Origin: Planctomycetota bacterium
Lineage (GTDB): Bacteria; Planctomycetota; Planctomycetia; Gemmatales; Gemmataceae
Assembly (NCBI GenBank): GCA_009920765.1
Contig: RFZJ01000029.1
Coordinates: 1 to 43,080 of the forward strand
Reading direction: 5' to 3'
Length of the DNA: 43,080 nucleotides
The notes beneath the pieces were generated by a model, which ran no database searches, was not told where the DNA came from, and saw only the letters and a list, made by a program, of their open reading frames with translations. Position 1 is the first letter of the stretch; each line of letters starts with the position of its first letter. This document shows positions 8,930 through 17,967 of the stretch, in pieces. Made by a program: the position numbers and the translations under genes.

Positions 8930-9388
8930 GTGGCTGAAACTAAGTCGAAAAAAACATTTTATTGGGGCACGGGAAGACGAAAAACTTCGGTTGCTCGCGT
9001 AAGAATATGCGAAGGCACTGGTAAAATTTCCATAAATGAAAAAGCTTTGGAAGTTTATCTTACAGAAGAAAAAGACCGCCAATTTGTTCTTGGCCCGATT
9101 ATTCTTGCTGATATGGTTAAGCGTCTTGATGTTATCGTCACGACAAAAGGTGGCGGTATTTCCGGACAAGCTGGCGCTATAAGCCAAGGTGTTGCTAGAG
9201 CTTTGAAAGCAATGTTTGGCCTCACCGAAGCTGAACAACCACCTGTAACTGAACAAGAGGGTGCACCTATAACCTTAGCTAAAAAATTAAGAGACTCTGG
9301 CTTTTTGACACGCGATGGCAGAATGAAAGAACGAAAGAAATATGGACGTAAGGGCGCTCGAAAGAGTTTCCAGTTCTCCAAACGTTAA
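8930..9388 (+). CDS. rpsI: 30S ribosomal protein S9
   Basis: A 152-residue S9, which contacts 16S rRNA and, through its C-terminal tail, the P-site tRNA. Diagnostic segments are YWGTGRRKTSVARVRI, the GGGISGQAGAISQGVARAL loop, LTRDGRMKERKKYGRKGARK and the terminal FSKR. It is some 20 residues longer than E. coli S9, mostly from an added N-terminus and an acidic stretch (TEAEQPPVTEQEGA) before the LTRD motif. The start is GTG at 8930, with TGGAGAAG a few bases upstream. A strong terminator follows 19 bases after the stop. Confidence 0.97.
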   Translation: MAETKSKKTFYWGTGRRKTSVARVRICEGTGKISINEKALEVYLTEEKDRQFVLGPIILADMVKRLDVIVTTKGGGISGQAGAISQGVARALKAMFGLTEAEQPPVTEQEGAPITLAKKLRDSGFLTRDGRMKERKKYGRKGARKSFQFSKR

Positions 9389-9398
9389 TATTGTTACT

Positions 9399-10364
9399 TT
9401 ATCTGTAAAAGAGCATGGATTTCAAGGATCCATGCTCTTTCCATTTTTTAACCCTCTGAAATAATCCGGAAAACCTTTCGATTTTTTTCTTTAATATTGA
9501 TTCAGGACTTGGGTTTTGGAGCCATTTCAACCAACGGTATAAGGAAACAATTGTTCCTAAAATATCAAGCTTCCTGCATAACAAATAATCAATCGAAGAT
9601 TTTCTGGAGTATGCATCCAACCCATTTGTCCACATTTCGTAATCATCACCAGCAAAACTTGATATCATTCGGGCAACGTCTACTTCCTTACAATCTTTTC
9701 GAATTGCGAAATAATCAACAAACCCACTAAGCTCATTATTCTCAAATAAAATATTCTCCCTTCTTGCATCACCCCAACAAAATTGAATTCCAACAGTTGG
9801 AGTTGGAAACACTTCAAGAATATCTAATTCTTGTCTAATCCAAAGCAAATGTTCAATTATGCTGGAAATTGGAAGAAATGAAATTAAAGAAAAATCCACA
9901 GAAGAAATCGAGAAGGAGTCAATTTCACGAAACCGATTTATCATCCCAGGAATTGGACCATATTCAGAATTATCTAGGCCTACCGCGCAATGAAAATCAA
10001 TCAATTTATCAACACATTGAATCAAATTAAGTCTTGATTTATCGGGAACATTCCCGGGAATCCAACATGAGAGATCCCAGTATAAACCATTCTGATAAAC
10101 AACCTTTTGATCATCTTTATTTGAGACAATTAAAGGAAATAAAACAAAACCACTTTTTCTAGAATTTTCAAGTACGGTGTGCGCTATTTGCAACGCAGCC
10201 AGAGATGATTGACTATAAGATTTTAAAGCAAATACACCTTCATCAGTAATAACTTTATATATAAATGAACCACTTAAACTTAAATCGGGAGATAAAACAG
10301 AAAAGGAAAATGGTTGTCGAATATTAAACTTCAAGATAACAGATTCAACAATCTTATCATTCAT
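9399..10364 (-). CDS. APH-family (aminoglycoside/choline/homoserine kinase-like) phosphotransferase
   Basis: The 321-residue protein has the fold signature of the APH/ChoK superfamily. The ATP-binding Lys is in FALKSYS, the catalytic loop reads CWGDARRENILFENNELSG near residue 200 (Asp and Asn kept, the usual His replaced by Trp), and the metal-binding Asp follows in FVDYFAIRKD. The substrate cannot be told from sequence; members phosphorylate small molecules such as homoserine, choline or aminoglycosides, so calling it a resistance gene would be wrong without evidence. The ATG at 10364 is preferred over the TTG directly before it; no good ribosome-binding site is visible. It starts 16 bases after the nuoN stop and is probably the last gene of the nuo transcript. 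Its last codons contain the rpsI terminator stem. Confidence 0.75.
   Translation of the reverse strand: MNDKIVESVILKFNIRQPFSFSVLSPDLSLSGSFIYKVITDEGVFALKSYSQSSLAALQIAHTVLENSRKSGFVLFPLIVSNKDDQKVVYQNGLYWDLSCWIPGNVPDKSRLNLIQCVDKLIDFHCAVGLDNSEYGPIPGMINRFREIDSFSISSVDFSLISFLPISSIIEHLLWIRQELDILEVFPTPTVGIQFCWGDARRENILFENNELSGFVDYFAIRKDCKEVDVARMISSFAGDDYEMWTNGLDAYSRKSSIDYLLCRKLDILGTIVSLYRWLKWLQNPSPESILKKKIERFSGLFQRVKKWKEHGSLKSMLFYR
9408..9449 (+). terminator. Rho-independent terminator of rplM-rpsI
   Basis: A perfect 13-base-pair stem (AAAGAGCATGGAT at 9408-9420 with its complement at 9428-9440) closes a 7-base loop and is followed by CCA and a run of six T (9444-9449). It lies inside the 3' coding end of the opposing APH-family gene, whose stop is at 9399-9401. 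On the minus strand the same stem is followed by only a short T stretch. Confidence 0.88.
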
Positions 10365-10380
10365 CAATTCATAAATATCA

Positions 10381-12021
10381 TCAGGGTTTCGAAACTAGAT
10401 CAGCATCAACAGGCTTAAAATCATCGATTTTTATAAGTGAAACATTATTCGAAGGTTGTTGCGCCATTCCTTTTAACAAACTAAGATTAACAACCAAACC
10501 AGGTCTAAAACCAAGAACAAGAACCATCAAAAGGCAGGCAAAAACACATAAATAACTAGGTTTAAAAGAGGTAATAAGAACTTTAGGCCAAATCGCAGGT
10601 TTGAAATAAATTCCAGATAAGATTCTTAGATAAATCCAAGAACCTATAGCGGCATTTAAAAAAGCGATAACCCCCAATAAGAAAAACAAATTGTGCGTTC
10701 CTTTGCTAAGTGCATCATCCCAACTATAAGGTACGCTGACACATCCAAATACTATAAAAAATTTAGCTAAAAACCCACCGGTAAATGGAATTCCAATCAA
10801 ACTAAATAAAAACACAGCAAGACAGATGGCCAATAGGGGGTTTTGTGACCCAATACCAGCAAGATCATCCCAATCTTCAAGTGGTTTTTCTTTGGTATCC
10901 AGCAAATCAAGAACTGCAAAAATGCCAAAAGTTCCAAAAAAGTAAGCGATCAAATAAAAGAAAGAGGCCCCAATACCATCAACACCCGCTGCCAAATCAA
11001 GTTTTGGGGAAACAGCAATGCCCGCAAGGATGTAACCAGAATGGGAAATACTTGAATAAGCCAAAATTCTACGCAAATTTCGCTGGAGCAAACCAAGGAT
11101 CGTACCGATAGTCATTGTCACGGTAGCTAAAATCCAAAACAAAACATAAATATTGTCAAGAGTTTTAGATGTGCCTGGCAAAGCTCCCTGAGCAAGAGCA
11201 AAACCAAAAATTCGAATAATAGCTGCAAAACCCGCAACTTTTGAAACAGTCGCAAGCAGTGCGCACATTCTATAACTTGTACCTTGATAAACATCTGGGG
11301 CATAAAAATGAAAAGGTACCATACTAATTTTAAAACCCAAACCGGCAAGAATAGCAATCATGGGTATGAGAAAAAGCAGACCTGAAGTGTTATCTATATC
11401 AACAGCAGGTTTATACCGATATCCATTACTTAATGCATCGGAAATCGCAGAAATATTTGTGGTTCCTACAATACCGTAAAGATAACTAAATCCCAAAAGA
11501 ACTAACCCTGAAGAGAAGATTGAAAGGAAAAAATATTTCATTGCTGATTCAGCAGCTAAATCTTTCTTTCCATGCAAATAAAGCAGAACATAAGTAGGGA
11601 TACTTATCATCTCAAGGCCAAGGAAAAGAATGGCCAAATCATTAGAAATTCCAACTATGGAGCAGCCTGTAACAAGAAAAATAATCAGTGCTAAAGATTC
11701 AAAAGTATATTCAGTTTGGGAATCACGCCAAAAAAGAAGAGAAAAAAACAACCCCATGCCCAACGAAAAGTGTCTAATGAAATTCGAATAGGTATCTTCA
11801 AGAATATTTGTTGAAAATAAAAGTGATTGATCAAGAATATCAGGCTTTTTTGAGAGGAGCAGGAAGTAAGCCAACAAAAAACCCAAGGAACTAATCAAAG
11901 CCCACGGATTGTTTTTTTTAACGAAAGGCCCGATTAGAAGTATAAGGCTCCCCAACAAACAAAGCAAAATCTCGGGCATCATGTATTGAATATAATTTGG
12001 AAACAAAGTTGATCCGCTCAT
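10381..12021 (-). CDS. nuoN: NADH-quinone oxidoreductase subunit N
   Basis: A 546-residue antiporter-like membrane subunit of complex I, one of the three large proton-translocating arms. It is hydrophobic throughout, with about 14 membrane helices. Family landmarks are FLGLEMISIPTYVLLYLHG with the key Glu near residue 130, MVPFHFYAPDVYQG, and RNLRRILAYSSISHSGYILAG. It is the last nuo gene, 37 bases after nuoM, as in the canonical operon order. The C-terminal ~25 residues after the last helix form a short polar tail. Confidence 0.96.
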   Translation of the reverse strand: MSGSTLFPNYIQYMMPEILLCLLGSLILLIGPFVKKNNPWALISSLGFLLAYFLLLSKKPDILDQSLLFSTNILEDTYSNFIRHFSLGMGLFFSLLFWRDSQTEYTFESLALIIFLVTGCSIVGISNDLAILFLGLEMISIPTYVLLYLHGKKDLAAESAMKYFFLSIFSSGLVLLGFSYLYGIVGTTNISAISDALSNGYRYKPAVDIDNTSGLLFLIPMIAILAGLGFKISMVPFHFYAPDVYQGTSYRMCALLATVSKVAGFAAIIRIFGFALAQGALPGTSKTLDNIYVLFWILATVTMTIGTILGLLQRNLRRILAYSSISHSGYILAGIAVSPKLDLAAGVDGIGASFFYLIAYFFGTFGIFAVLDLLDTKEKPLEDWDDLAGIGSQNPLLAICLAVFLFSLIGIPFTGGFLAKFFIVFGCVSVPYSWDDALSKGTHNLFFLLGVIAFLNAAIGSWIYLRILSGIYFKPAIWPKVLITSFKPSYLCVFACLLMVLVLGFRPGLVVNLSLLKGMAQQPSNNVSLIKIDDFKPVDADLVSKP

Positions 12022-12058
12022 TGATCCACCAAACCCAATCTAAAAAATAAGGTGCTCA

Positions 12059-13804
12059 TTATTTATCCGTTTTAGGAACCAATAACAAATTATTTGCCTG
12101 CAAATTCAGTTTCGAAATCAAATGAATTTCAGGGCGAATCGTTTCAATCATTGGTTGGGGATAAACTCCAAGAAAAAGACATAACGCTGCCAAAGGAAAC
12201 AAGAATAGTTTTTCAGTCAAAGTAATGTCAGAAACTGGATCTTCTTTCTTAAATACCGGTTCCAAAAGTTTTCCAAAAAACACTTTCATAACCATCGAAA
12301 TCAAATACCAAGCACCAAAAACCATTCCTAAACTGCTGATTGAAGCTATAAATTTACCAGCAACATTTGGATTTCTAGTATCAAACATACCGAACAAACA
12401 CATAATTTCCCCTACAAAGCCATTCAAACCTGGTAAACCAACACTACACATAACATAAAAAACACTTATACCAGATAGAACTTTTAATTTACTACCAAGC
12501 CCCTGAAGATCCTTGAATTTAGTAGTACCATATCTGGTATTGATACTTTCACAAATAAAGAAAAGAGCACCAACATTTAATCCATGATTTATCATTTGAA
12601 GATAACTACCAGTTAACCCAGTCTCATTCAGCGCAAAAATTCCTAGAAGACAAAAGCCTAGGTGACTAAAACTGCTATAGGCAAGCATCCGTTTCAAATC
12701 ATCCTGGGCAATTGCACAAGCAGCACCATATAAAATTGCAATCATTGCAAGAACTGAAAATAAATAAGTACCGAATTCCCAAGCTGGTACTGGTAGCATC
12801 GGAACGCAAAGTCTAAGGAAACCAAAAACTCCAAGTTTTGCAAGTATTCCACCTAACACAAGAGTAACACCAGTCGGCGCCTCATAGTAGGCAGTAGGTT
12901 GCCACGTGTGAAAAGGGAACGCTGGAAGTTTAACCAAGAACCCTGTGGCAAGAAGCAGAAAGATCCATTTTTGACAAGACGTCCAGTAATCCAACCTTGA
13001 TTTGTTAATTTCAAGATTAGTTTTTAATAATGGATTTATCAAATCCTTATCATTATTTGCTTCATAAACTTTTTTATTAAGTCCAACCTGAGTATCATGG
13101 GAGGCTGTGATAAGTTCAGGAATCGAAAAAGTAATAGGTAAATCATTATTATCATCAAGATGGTTTTGATTTAATGCAGAGACAAGTCCAATAATGCCTA
13201 ATAAAGTAGCTAAGCCTCCCCCTAATGTATAAACAAATAATTTTTTTGCAGCATACTGTCGGTTGGGGCCACCCCACATTGCGATTAGGAAGAGTAGTGG
13301 GATCAAAGTTAATTCAAAAAACGCATAAAAAACAATAACATCAAAAGATAAAAAAGCCCCGATGGTGGAGAATTGCAACAAAAGCAAAAGTCCATAGTAA
13401 AGATGCGATCTTTCTCGTATTGAATTCCAGGTGGCAAGAACAGAACCTACAAACAAAATGCAAGTTAAAGGGAGTAAAAAGAGATTAAGACCATCAACAC
13501 CAATGAAAAAACGTATTGAACCAACATCAGGCCGACCTTGGTATGCAGGTTGAAATCGAACCAAATCAAAAACAGTAACGCTTGATTCTAATGGCACAAA
13601 AGTAAGTTTTTCTTCAACAGAAACAGAATGTTTTTCAAGTAGTGGCAAATAATCCCAAGTTAGTTTAAGCGAAATAAAAAGATTTAATAAAAAAAAGCCC
13701 AAGGCAAGTTTTCGTGCAAACTCATGCCCTGAATTTCTAACTAAAAGGGTAGCTAATCCACCTGCCAGAGGAACCAATAAAAGAAGTAAAACTAATTGAC
13801 TCAT
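12059..13804 (-). CDS. nuoM: NADH-quinone oxidoreductase subunit M
   Basis: Antiporter-like proton-translocating subunit of complex I, 581 residues. Landmarks are the essential Glu164 in AFFELTLIP, Lys292 in VKLPAFPFHTWQP, and DDLKRMLAYSSFSHLG. The protein is longer than the usual ~500 residues: residues ~60-95 and ~215-275 form polar loops, the second being a clear insertion between membrane helices. It starts six bases after the nuoL stop at 13811. Confidence 0.96.
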   Translation of the reverse strand: MSQLVLLLLLVPLAGGLATLLVRNSGHEFARKLALGFFLLNLFISLKLTWDYLPLLEKHSVSVEEKLTFVPLESSVTVFDLVRFQPAYQGRPDVGSIRFFIGVDGLNLFLLPLTCILFVGSVLATWNSIRERSHLYYGLLLLLQFSTIGAFLSFDVIVFYAFFELTLIPLLFLIAMWGGPNRQYAAKKLFVYTLGGGLATLLGIIGLVSALNQNHLDDNNDLPITFSIPELITASHDTQVGLNKKVYEANNDKDLINPLLKTNLEINKSRLDYWTSCQKWIFLLLATGFLVKLPAFPFHTWQPTAYYEAPTGVTLVLGGILAKLGVFGFLRLCVPMLPVPAWEFGTYLFSVLAMIAILYGAACAIAQDDLKRMLAYSSFSHLGFCLLGIFALNETGLTGSYLQMINHGLNVGALFFICESINTRYGTTKFKDLQGLGSKLKVLSGISVFYVMCSVGLPGLNGFVGEIMCLFGMFDTRNPNVAGKFIASISSLGMVFGAWYLISMVMKVFFGKLLEPVFKKEDPVSDITLTEKLFLFPLAALCLFLGVYPQPMIETIRPEIHLISKLNLQANNLLLVPKTDK

Positions 13805-13810
13805 TTTGCA

Positions 13811-15823
13811 CTACATCGATCTTGCTAGGGCTATCAGGAATACAGTCACCGCCAAAATCATCGCGAGGGCATAAAACTGGACCAATCCATTTTGAATGGG
13901 TCGAAACAATTGAGCAAACATCTTTGGAATATGGGCTATCAAATCAATAATTCCATCAAGAATGTACTGGTCAAAAATTCTTGCACAATAAAAAACAAAA
14001 GTAAGGGGGGTGATTAAAACCTTAGTGTAAATCTCATCAAAAAAGAACTTGTTTTTACTGAGTTCAATCGCAAAGTTTGATTTAGCTGAAGTTTGCTCGG
14101 AAATACTAGCACTTCCTTTACCGTAAAAGACAAATGCTAAAGTTAATCCAAATAACCCAGCAAAAGTTGCCAAACCAACAGTGAGCCAATCATGAGAATG
14201 ATGGCCTTTCAATGAATAGCCTGGGATGTTCCCAAGGAAATTTTCAATGGAAAAAGGCGTAAAATTTGAAAGAAGAAACCCAATGCCTAGAGCAAAAACT
14301 GATAAAAGTAATAGGGGGTATGTCATCGATTTAGGAGACTCATGTACTTCACCATGACATTCATCGGGAAGTTTTAAATCACCCCAAAATGTCAGAAAGT
14401 ATGCCCTAAAAGTGTAAAAAGCTGTTAAAAAAGCAACAAAGATACCCACTGCCCACATGAGAATATAAAACCCAGGATACATAGAAGTTTTAGAAGTTTC
14501 ATGTACCACGCTTAAAATCTCATCTTTACTCCAAAAACCAGCAAAGGGCGGAACCCCGGCCAAAGCAAGAGCACCAAACAAAAAGCCAAAATGGGTTAGG
14601 GGTAAAACCTTTCTTAAACCACCGATACGCCTCAAATCTATCACATCATGCATTGAATGCATAACACTTCCAGCACTTAAAAAAAGCAATGCCTTAAAAA
14701 AGGCATGAGTCAGCAAATGAAAAATTGCAGCACTCAAGGCCAACATCGGAAGGTCAGTTTTAATATCAATCCCCGCCCCCAAAGCCATAAACATATAACC
14801 GAGTTGACTCATTGTGGAATAAGCAAGTATTCGTTTTAAATCAGTTTGAGTTAATGCAATCAACGCTGCTAAAAGACTGGTAAAGGCACCAACACCAATC
14901 ACAACCATTTGCACTTCAGGCAAGGAGGAAAATAGCGGCATAAATCTTGCAAGGAGATAAACACCCGCTGTCACCATGGTTGCTGCATGAATAAGGGCAC
15001 TTACTGGAGAAGGGCCTTCCATGGCATCAGGCAACCATACATGAAGAGGGAATTGAGCTGATTTTCCACAAGCACCTAGAAAAATTAATAAGCAAGCTAG
15101 TCCAATTCCTGAATCATAATTATCAAGTTTCAACAATCCATCAAAATCAAGTCGATATCCTGAAGAAACCCAAAGTAAGGCAAAGCCCAAAAATAAAGCA
15201 ACGTCACCAAGTCTAGTAACCAAAAACGCTTTTCTAGCGGCCTTGCAAGCGGAAGGTTTTTCGAACCAGAAACCAATAAGCAAATAACTGCAAAGCCCAA
15301 CGCCTTCCCAACCTGCATAAAGCAATAGAACATTATCAGCAAGAACAAGAATCAACATGGATCCAAGGAAAAGTGCAACAGACCCAAAAAAACGGGGATA
15401 ACCTGGATCAATATTACCATGATGATCTCTCATGTATCCTGTTGAAAATACAGCGATAATTGTTCCTAAAAACGTAACCATTACAATCATGCCAGCAGAA
15501 AGAGGATCTAATCGCAAACTAAATTCGGCTTTTAATGAACCAGCTTTTTTTAAACTTTCCCCAACAAGATTTGGGTCACCGGTACGGAACCATTCAAAAT
15601 AGGAAACAGCAACAGATGAAGGATTGGAAATATCGCTGGATTTAATTGCTTTGACCACATCGTTTAGAACGACCAAAGATAAAACAAATGAAATCAGCCC
15701 AGCTATAATACAGGGTAAATGAGCTTGTGAACGTAGAAACCTTGGGCCAAAAATAAAAGTAATAAAACCTGCAATAATTGGAATTACAGGAATCATCCAT
15801 AAATACGCCATAGCATCATACAT
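13811..15823 (-). CDS. nuoL: NADH-quinone oxidoreductase subunit L
   Basis: The largest antiporter-like complex I subunit (~670 residues). Its C-terminal part ends in a long amphipathic helix and a last membrane helix, seen here as the segments DGIIDLIAHIPKMF and YALAMILAVTVFLIAL. The essential Glu lies in AGWEGVGLCSYLLIGFW, and the Lys/His region in QFPLHVWLPDAMEGPSPVSALIHAATMV is split over TM7-8. The start is ambiguous: ATG at 15823 has GAGG nine bases upstream and overlaps the nuoK stop by 8 bases, while ATG at 15832 adds three residues. I chose 15823. Confidence 0.96.
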   Translation of the reverse strand: MYDAMAYLWMIPVIPIIAGFITFIFGPRFLRSQAHLPCIIAGLISFVLSLVVLNDVVKAIKSSDISNPSSVAVSYFEWFRTGDPNLVGESLKKAGSLKAEFSLRLDPLSAGMIVMVTFLGTIIAVFSTGYMRDHHGNIDPGYPRFFGSVALFLGSMLILVLADNVLLLYAGWEGVGLCSYLLIGFWFEKPSACKAARKAFLVTRLGDVALFLGFALLWVSSGYRLDFDGLLKLDNYDSGIGLACLLIFLGACGKSAQFPLHVWLPDAMEGPSPVSALIHAATMVTAGVYLLARFMPLFSSLPEVQMVVIGVGAFTSLLAALIALTQTDLKRILAYSTMSQLGYMFMALGAGIDIKTDLPMLALSAAIFHLLTHAFFKALLFLSAGSVMHSMHDVIDLRRIGGLRKVLPLTHFGFLFGALALAGVPPFAGFWSKDEILSVVHETSKTSMYPGFYILMWAVGIFVAFLTAFYTFRAYFLTFWGDLKLPDECHGEVHESPKSMTYPLLLLSVFALGIGFLLSNFTPFSIENFLGNIPGYSLKGHHSHDWLTVGLATFAGLFGLTLAFVFYGKGSASISEQTSAKSNFAIELSKNKFFFDEIYTKVLITPLTFVFYCARIFDQYILDGIIDLIAHIPKMFAQLFRPIQNGLVQFYALAMILAVTVFLIALARSM

Positions 15824-16241
15824 GGCTTGCATCCTCTTCTTTGGCAGGCCTTTGTCCAGCTACGGGAAGTGTAGGCATTGGTTGAATTTGATAGGAATCT
15901 AACAACATAACTTCTGGATCTTCATTTGGCTCAAGATCTTCTTCACGTAAATCTTGCCATTTGCTTACATCCAGAGAATTTTTTGCACGATAAAGAATAA
16001 CAATAAGTGCTAGAGCAATCGCAGCTTCACAAGCTGCAACAGAAAGTATAAAAAGAACAAAAGATTGCCCTTGGAGATTACCTCTAAACCTGGAAAAAGC
16101 CAAAAAGTTAATGGCAACTCCTTGAAGCATTAATTCTGCACTCAAAAACATTGTGATCATGTTTCTACGGGAGACAAAACCAATAAGTCCAATACAAAAC
16201 AGGATTGCACCTAAGATAAGATAAATTTTTAAATCCAACAT
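15816..16241 (-). CDS. nuoK: NADH-quinone oxidoreductase subunit K with C-terminal tail
   Basis: A small three-helix membrane subunit of complex I. The two membrane glutamates important for proton transfer are present in SAELML (Glu36) and CEAAIALALIV (Glu72). The usual length is about 100 residues; this one has 141, because residues ~98-141 form an acidic, Pro-rich polar tail (EEDLEPNEDPE, then PMPTLPVAGQRP). The tail is in frame and overlaps the nuoL start. nuoJ ends two bases upstream (stop at 16244). Confidence 0.95.
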   Translation of the reverse strand: MLDLKIYLILGAILFCIGLIGFVSRRNMITMFLSAELMLQGVAINFLAFSRFRGNLQGQSFVLFILSVAACEAAIALALIVILYRAKNSLDVSKWQDLREEDLEPNEDPEVMLLDSYQIQPMPTLPVAGQRPAKEEDASHV

Positions 16242-16243
16242 AA

Positions 16244-17299
16244 TTATGAACTCACTTTCGTTGGCAATTGGCGAACAATAACAATCGCACCAATAGTGGC
16301 AATCAAAAGTAACAACCCAGTTAGTTCAACCGTAATCAGTTGATCAGAAAAAATCAGTTTACCCAAGAATGTTGTATTATCAGCAGGCATAGCTGGCCTG
16401 CCGGAATTATCTTTACGAATCTTGTCTAAGGGCAAACTGGGATCGGCACCAGAGTTACTGCTAACGGCAATCGAGGGCCGCAATAAAGATCGGTGCTTTA
16501 AATAATCAGCTCCAATATTCACAAGGCTTTTAAGTGCAGATTTAATTTCAACAATATCTTCTGATTTGTTAACCATGAATGTACCATTTTTTTGGACATC
16601 AACTTCAATTCTTTCAACCCAAACACCGCTTCCACCCAACGCATTTTTAAGTTTAGTTACAACATAATTGTCGCCATTAATAACCTTGGCTTTAAGCTCT
16701 GCAATATCGTTAAGAACTAGGGCCTGTTGGGTGTCATTCACAATTCGTTCAATTTCATTACGATTACCAAAAACCGATTGAGATGAAAATGAATTGTTGA
16801 GAACAAAAACCAAGCAACCCAAAAGAATAAAACCAGTAATTGAGGAAAGAAAAGGTTCCCGACTCTCAGAATCGGCAAGATCAGAATTATGTTGTTTAAC
16901 AAGCATGAGTAAAAACAGGAAAGTAACAATTATAGCGCCAGCATAAACAATAATATTGGCAGCCATGACAAATGGGGCTGCCAGAAGGAGAAAAATACCA
17001 CCAGTGCTGGTGATTGTCAAAGCAAAGCAAATAGCACCACGAGCGGGATTTTGGGCAACAATCATCAAACAAGAACCAACTACAGCCAAAAAAGAGAAAA
17101 TGCAAAACAAAATCAATTCAGGATTGAAAGAATAGGTTGAAAAAATTTGAACTGCAGCAATTATTAACGAAATCAAACCAGCACAATAACCAATTGGCCT
17201 GTTAGAAACCGCAATTCTTTTTGGTAAACACAAATAAACCGATAGCCACCCAAGTAGTAGCGAGAGGTTTGTCAAGGTAATCCAAGAATGGTCATTCAT
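16244..17299 (-). CDS. nuoJ: NADH-quinone oxidoreductase subunit J with large soluble insertion
   Basis: A complex I membrane subunit whose third helix carries the pi-bulge near the E-channel; here that region reads NIIVYAGAIIVTFLFLLMLV. Normal NuoJ has five helices in ~165-200 residues. This one has 351, because a polar segment of ~140 residues (about 170-310) separates helix 4 from the last helix (ITVELTGLLLLIATIGAIVIV). The segment includes alternating hydrophobic stretches such as NYVVTKLKNALGGSGVWVER, so it may fold. The ATG at 17299, preceded by GGGA eight bases upstream, is preferred over a TTG at 17323. nuoI ends 50 bases upstream. Confidence 0.93.
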   Translation of the reverse strand: MNDHSWITLTNLSLLLGWLSVYLCLPKRIAVSNRPIGYCAGLISLIIAAVQIFSTYSFNPELILFCIFSFLAVVGSCLMIVAQNPARGAICFALTITSTGGIFLLLAAPFVMAANIIVYAGAIIVTFLFLLMLVKQHNSDLADSESREPFLSSITGFILLGCLVFVLNNSFSSQSVFGNRNEIERIVNDTQQALVLNDIAELKAKVINGDNYVVTKLKNALGGSGVWVERIEVDVQKNGTFMVNKSEDIVEIKSALKSLVNIGADYLKHRSLLRPSIAVSSNSGADPSLPLDKIRKDNSGRPAMPADNTTFLGKLIFSDQLITVELTGLLLLIATIGAIVIVRQLPTKVSS

Positions 17300-17349
17300 T
17301 AAATATTTCCCAGCCAAAAACAAAACAAGAAATAAATATAGTTTAAAAC

Positions 17350-17946
17350 TTAAGTCTGCATCGAAGAAGAACCAGTAACCCCACTTGAAGCAGGTTCACT
17401 AGCAACACCTAATCTACCATGTGTAGTTCTTACAGGATCGGTTCCCATAGCAACCGTTTTATCAAAAACACTCAGGAGTTTTTCTTTGTTAAAAATCATT
17501 TCTTCACGGCTATGACCTGTTAGATCATAAAGGGTGGTGAGTTCAACAGCATCAACAGGGCAGGCTTGTTCGCACATTCCACAGTAGATACAACGAAGTT
17601 CATCAATAACAAAAACTTCGGGGTATTTTTCGCGATCAGGCCATGGGGAAGGGGCAGCGACAATGTCAATACAATGAGCAGGGCAAGCAGTGGAACACAT
17701 ATAACAAGCAACACATTTAACGCGTCCTTGATCATCCCTATTTAGTCGATGAACACCACGATAGTTTGCTGGTAACTGAGGCCTCTGTTCAGGAAACTGT
17801 TGAGTTACAACATCTTTAGAACCAAACAGTGTATTACCCATATGAGTTAAGGTAGTAACTAAACCAGTAAAAATAGCAGGTAAAAAAATCTGGTCCATCA
17901 CACCAAATTCAGGAGATTTCACCCAAGTAATTTCTTCAGCTTTCAT
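17350..17946 (-). CDS. nuoI: NADH-quinone oxidoreductase subunit I
   Basis: The ferredoxin-like subunit carrying clusters N6a and N6b, which pass electrons to NuoB. Two complete CX2CX2CX3CP motifs are visible: Cys78, 81, 84, 88 (CVACYMCSTACP) and Cys119, 122, 125, 129 (CIYCGMCEQACP). The 198-residue protein has an N-terminal amphipathic segment that would lie along the membrane, and a Ser/Gly/Thr-rich tail of about 25 residues that is not part of the conserved core. The ATG has AAAGGGA five bases upstream. Confidence 0.97.
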   Translation of the reverse strand: MKAEEITWVKSPEFGVMDQIFLPAIFTGLVTTLTHMGNTLFGSKDVVTQQFPEQRPQLPANYRGVHRLNRDDQGRVKCVACYMCSTACPAHCIDIVAAPSPWPDREKYPEVFVIDELRCIYCGMCEQACPVDAVELTTLYDLTGHSREEMIFNKEKLLSVFDKTVAMGTDPVRTTHGRLGVASEPASSGVTGSSSMQT

Positions 17947-17967
17947 ACCATTCCCTTTAAATAATAT

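Noticed and set aside
9399..10364. Calling the APH-family gene an antibiotic-resistance gene
   Set aside because: The fold is shared with many metabolic kinases, and there is no sign of mobility or resistance context.
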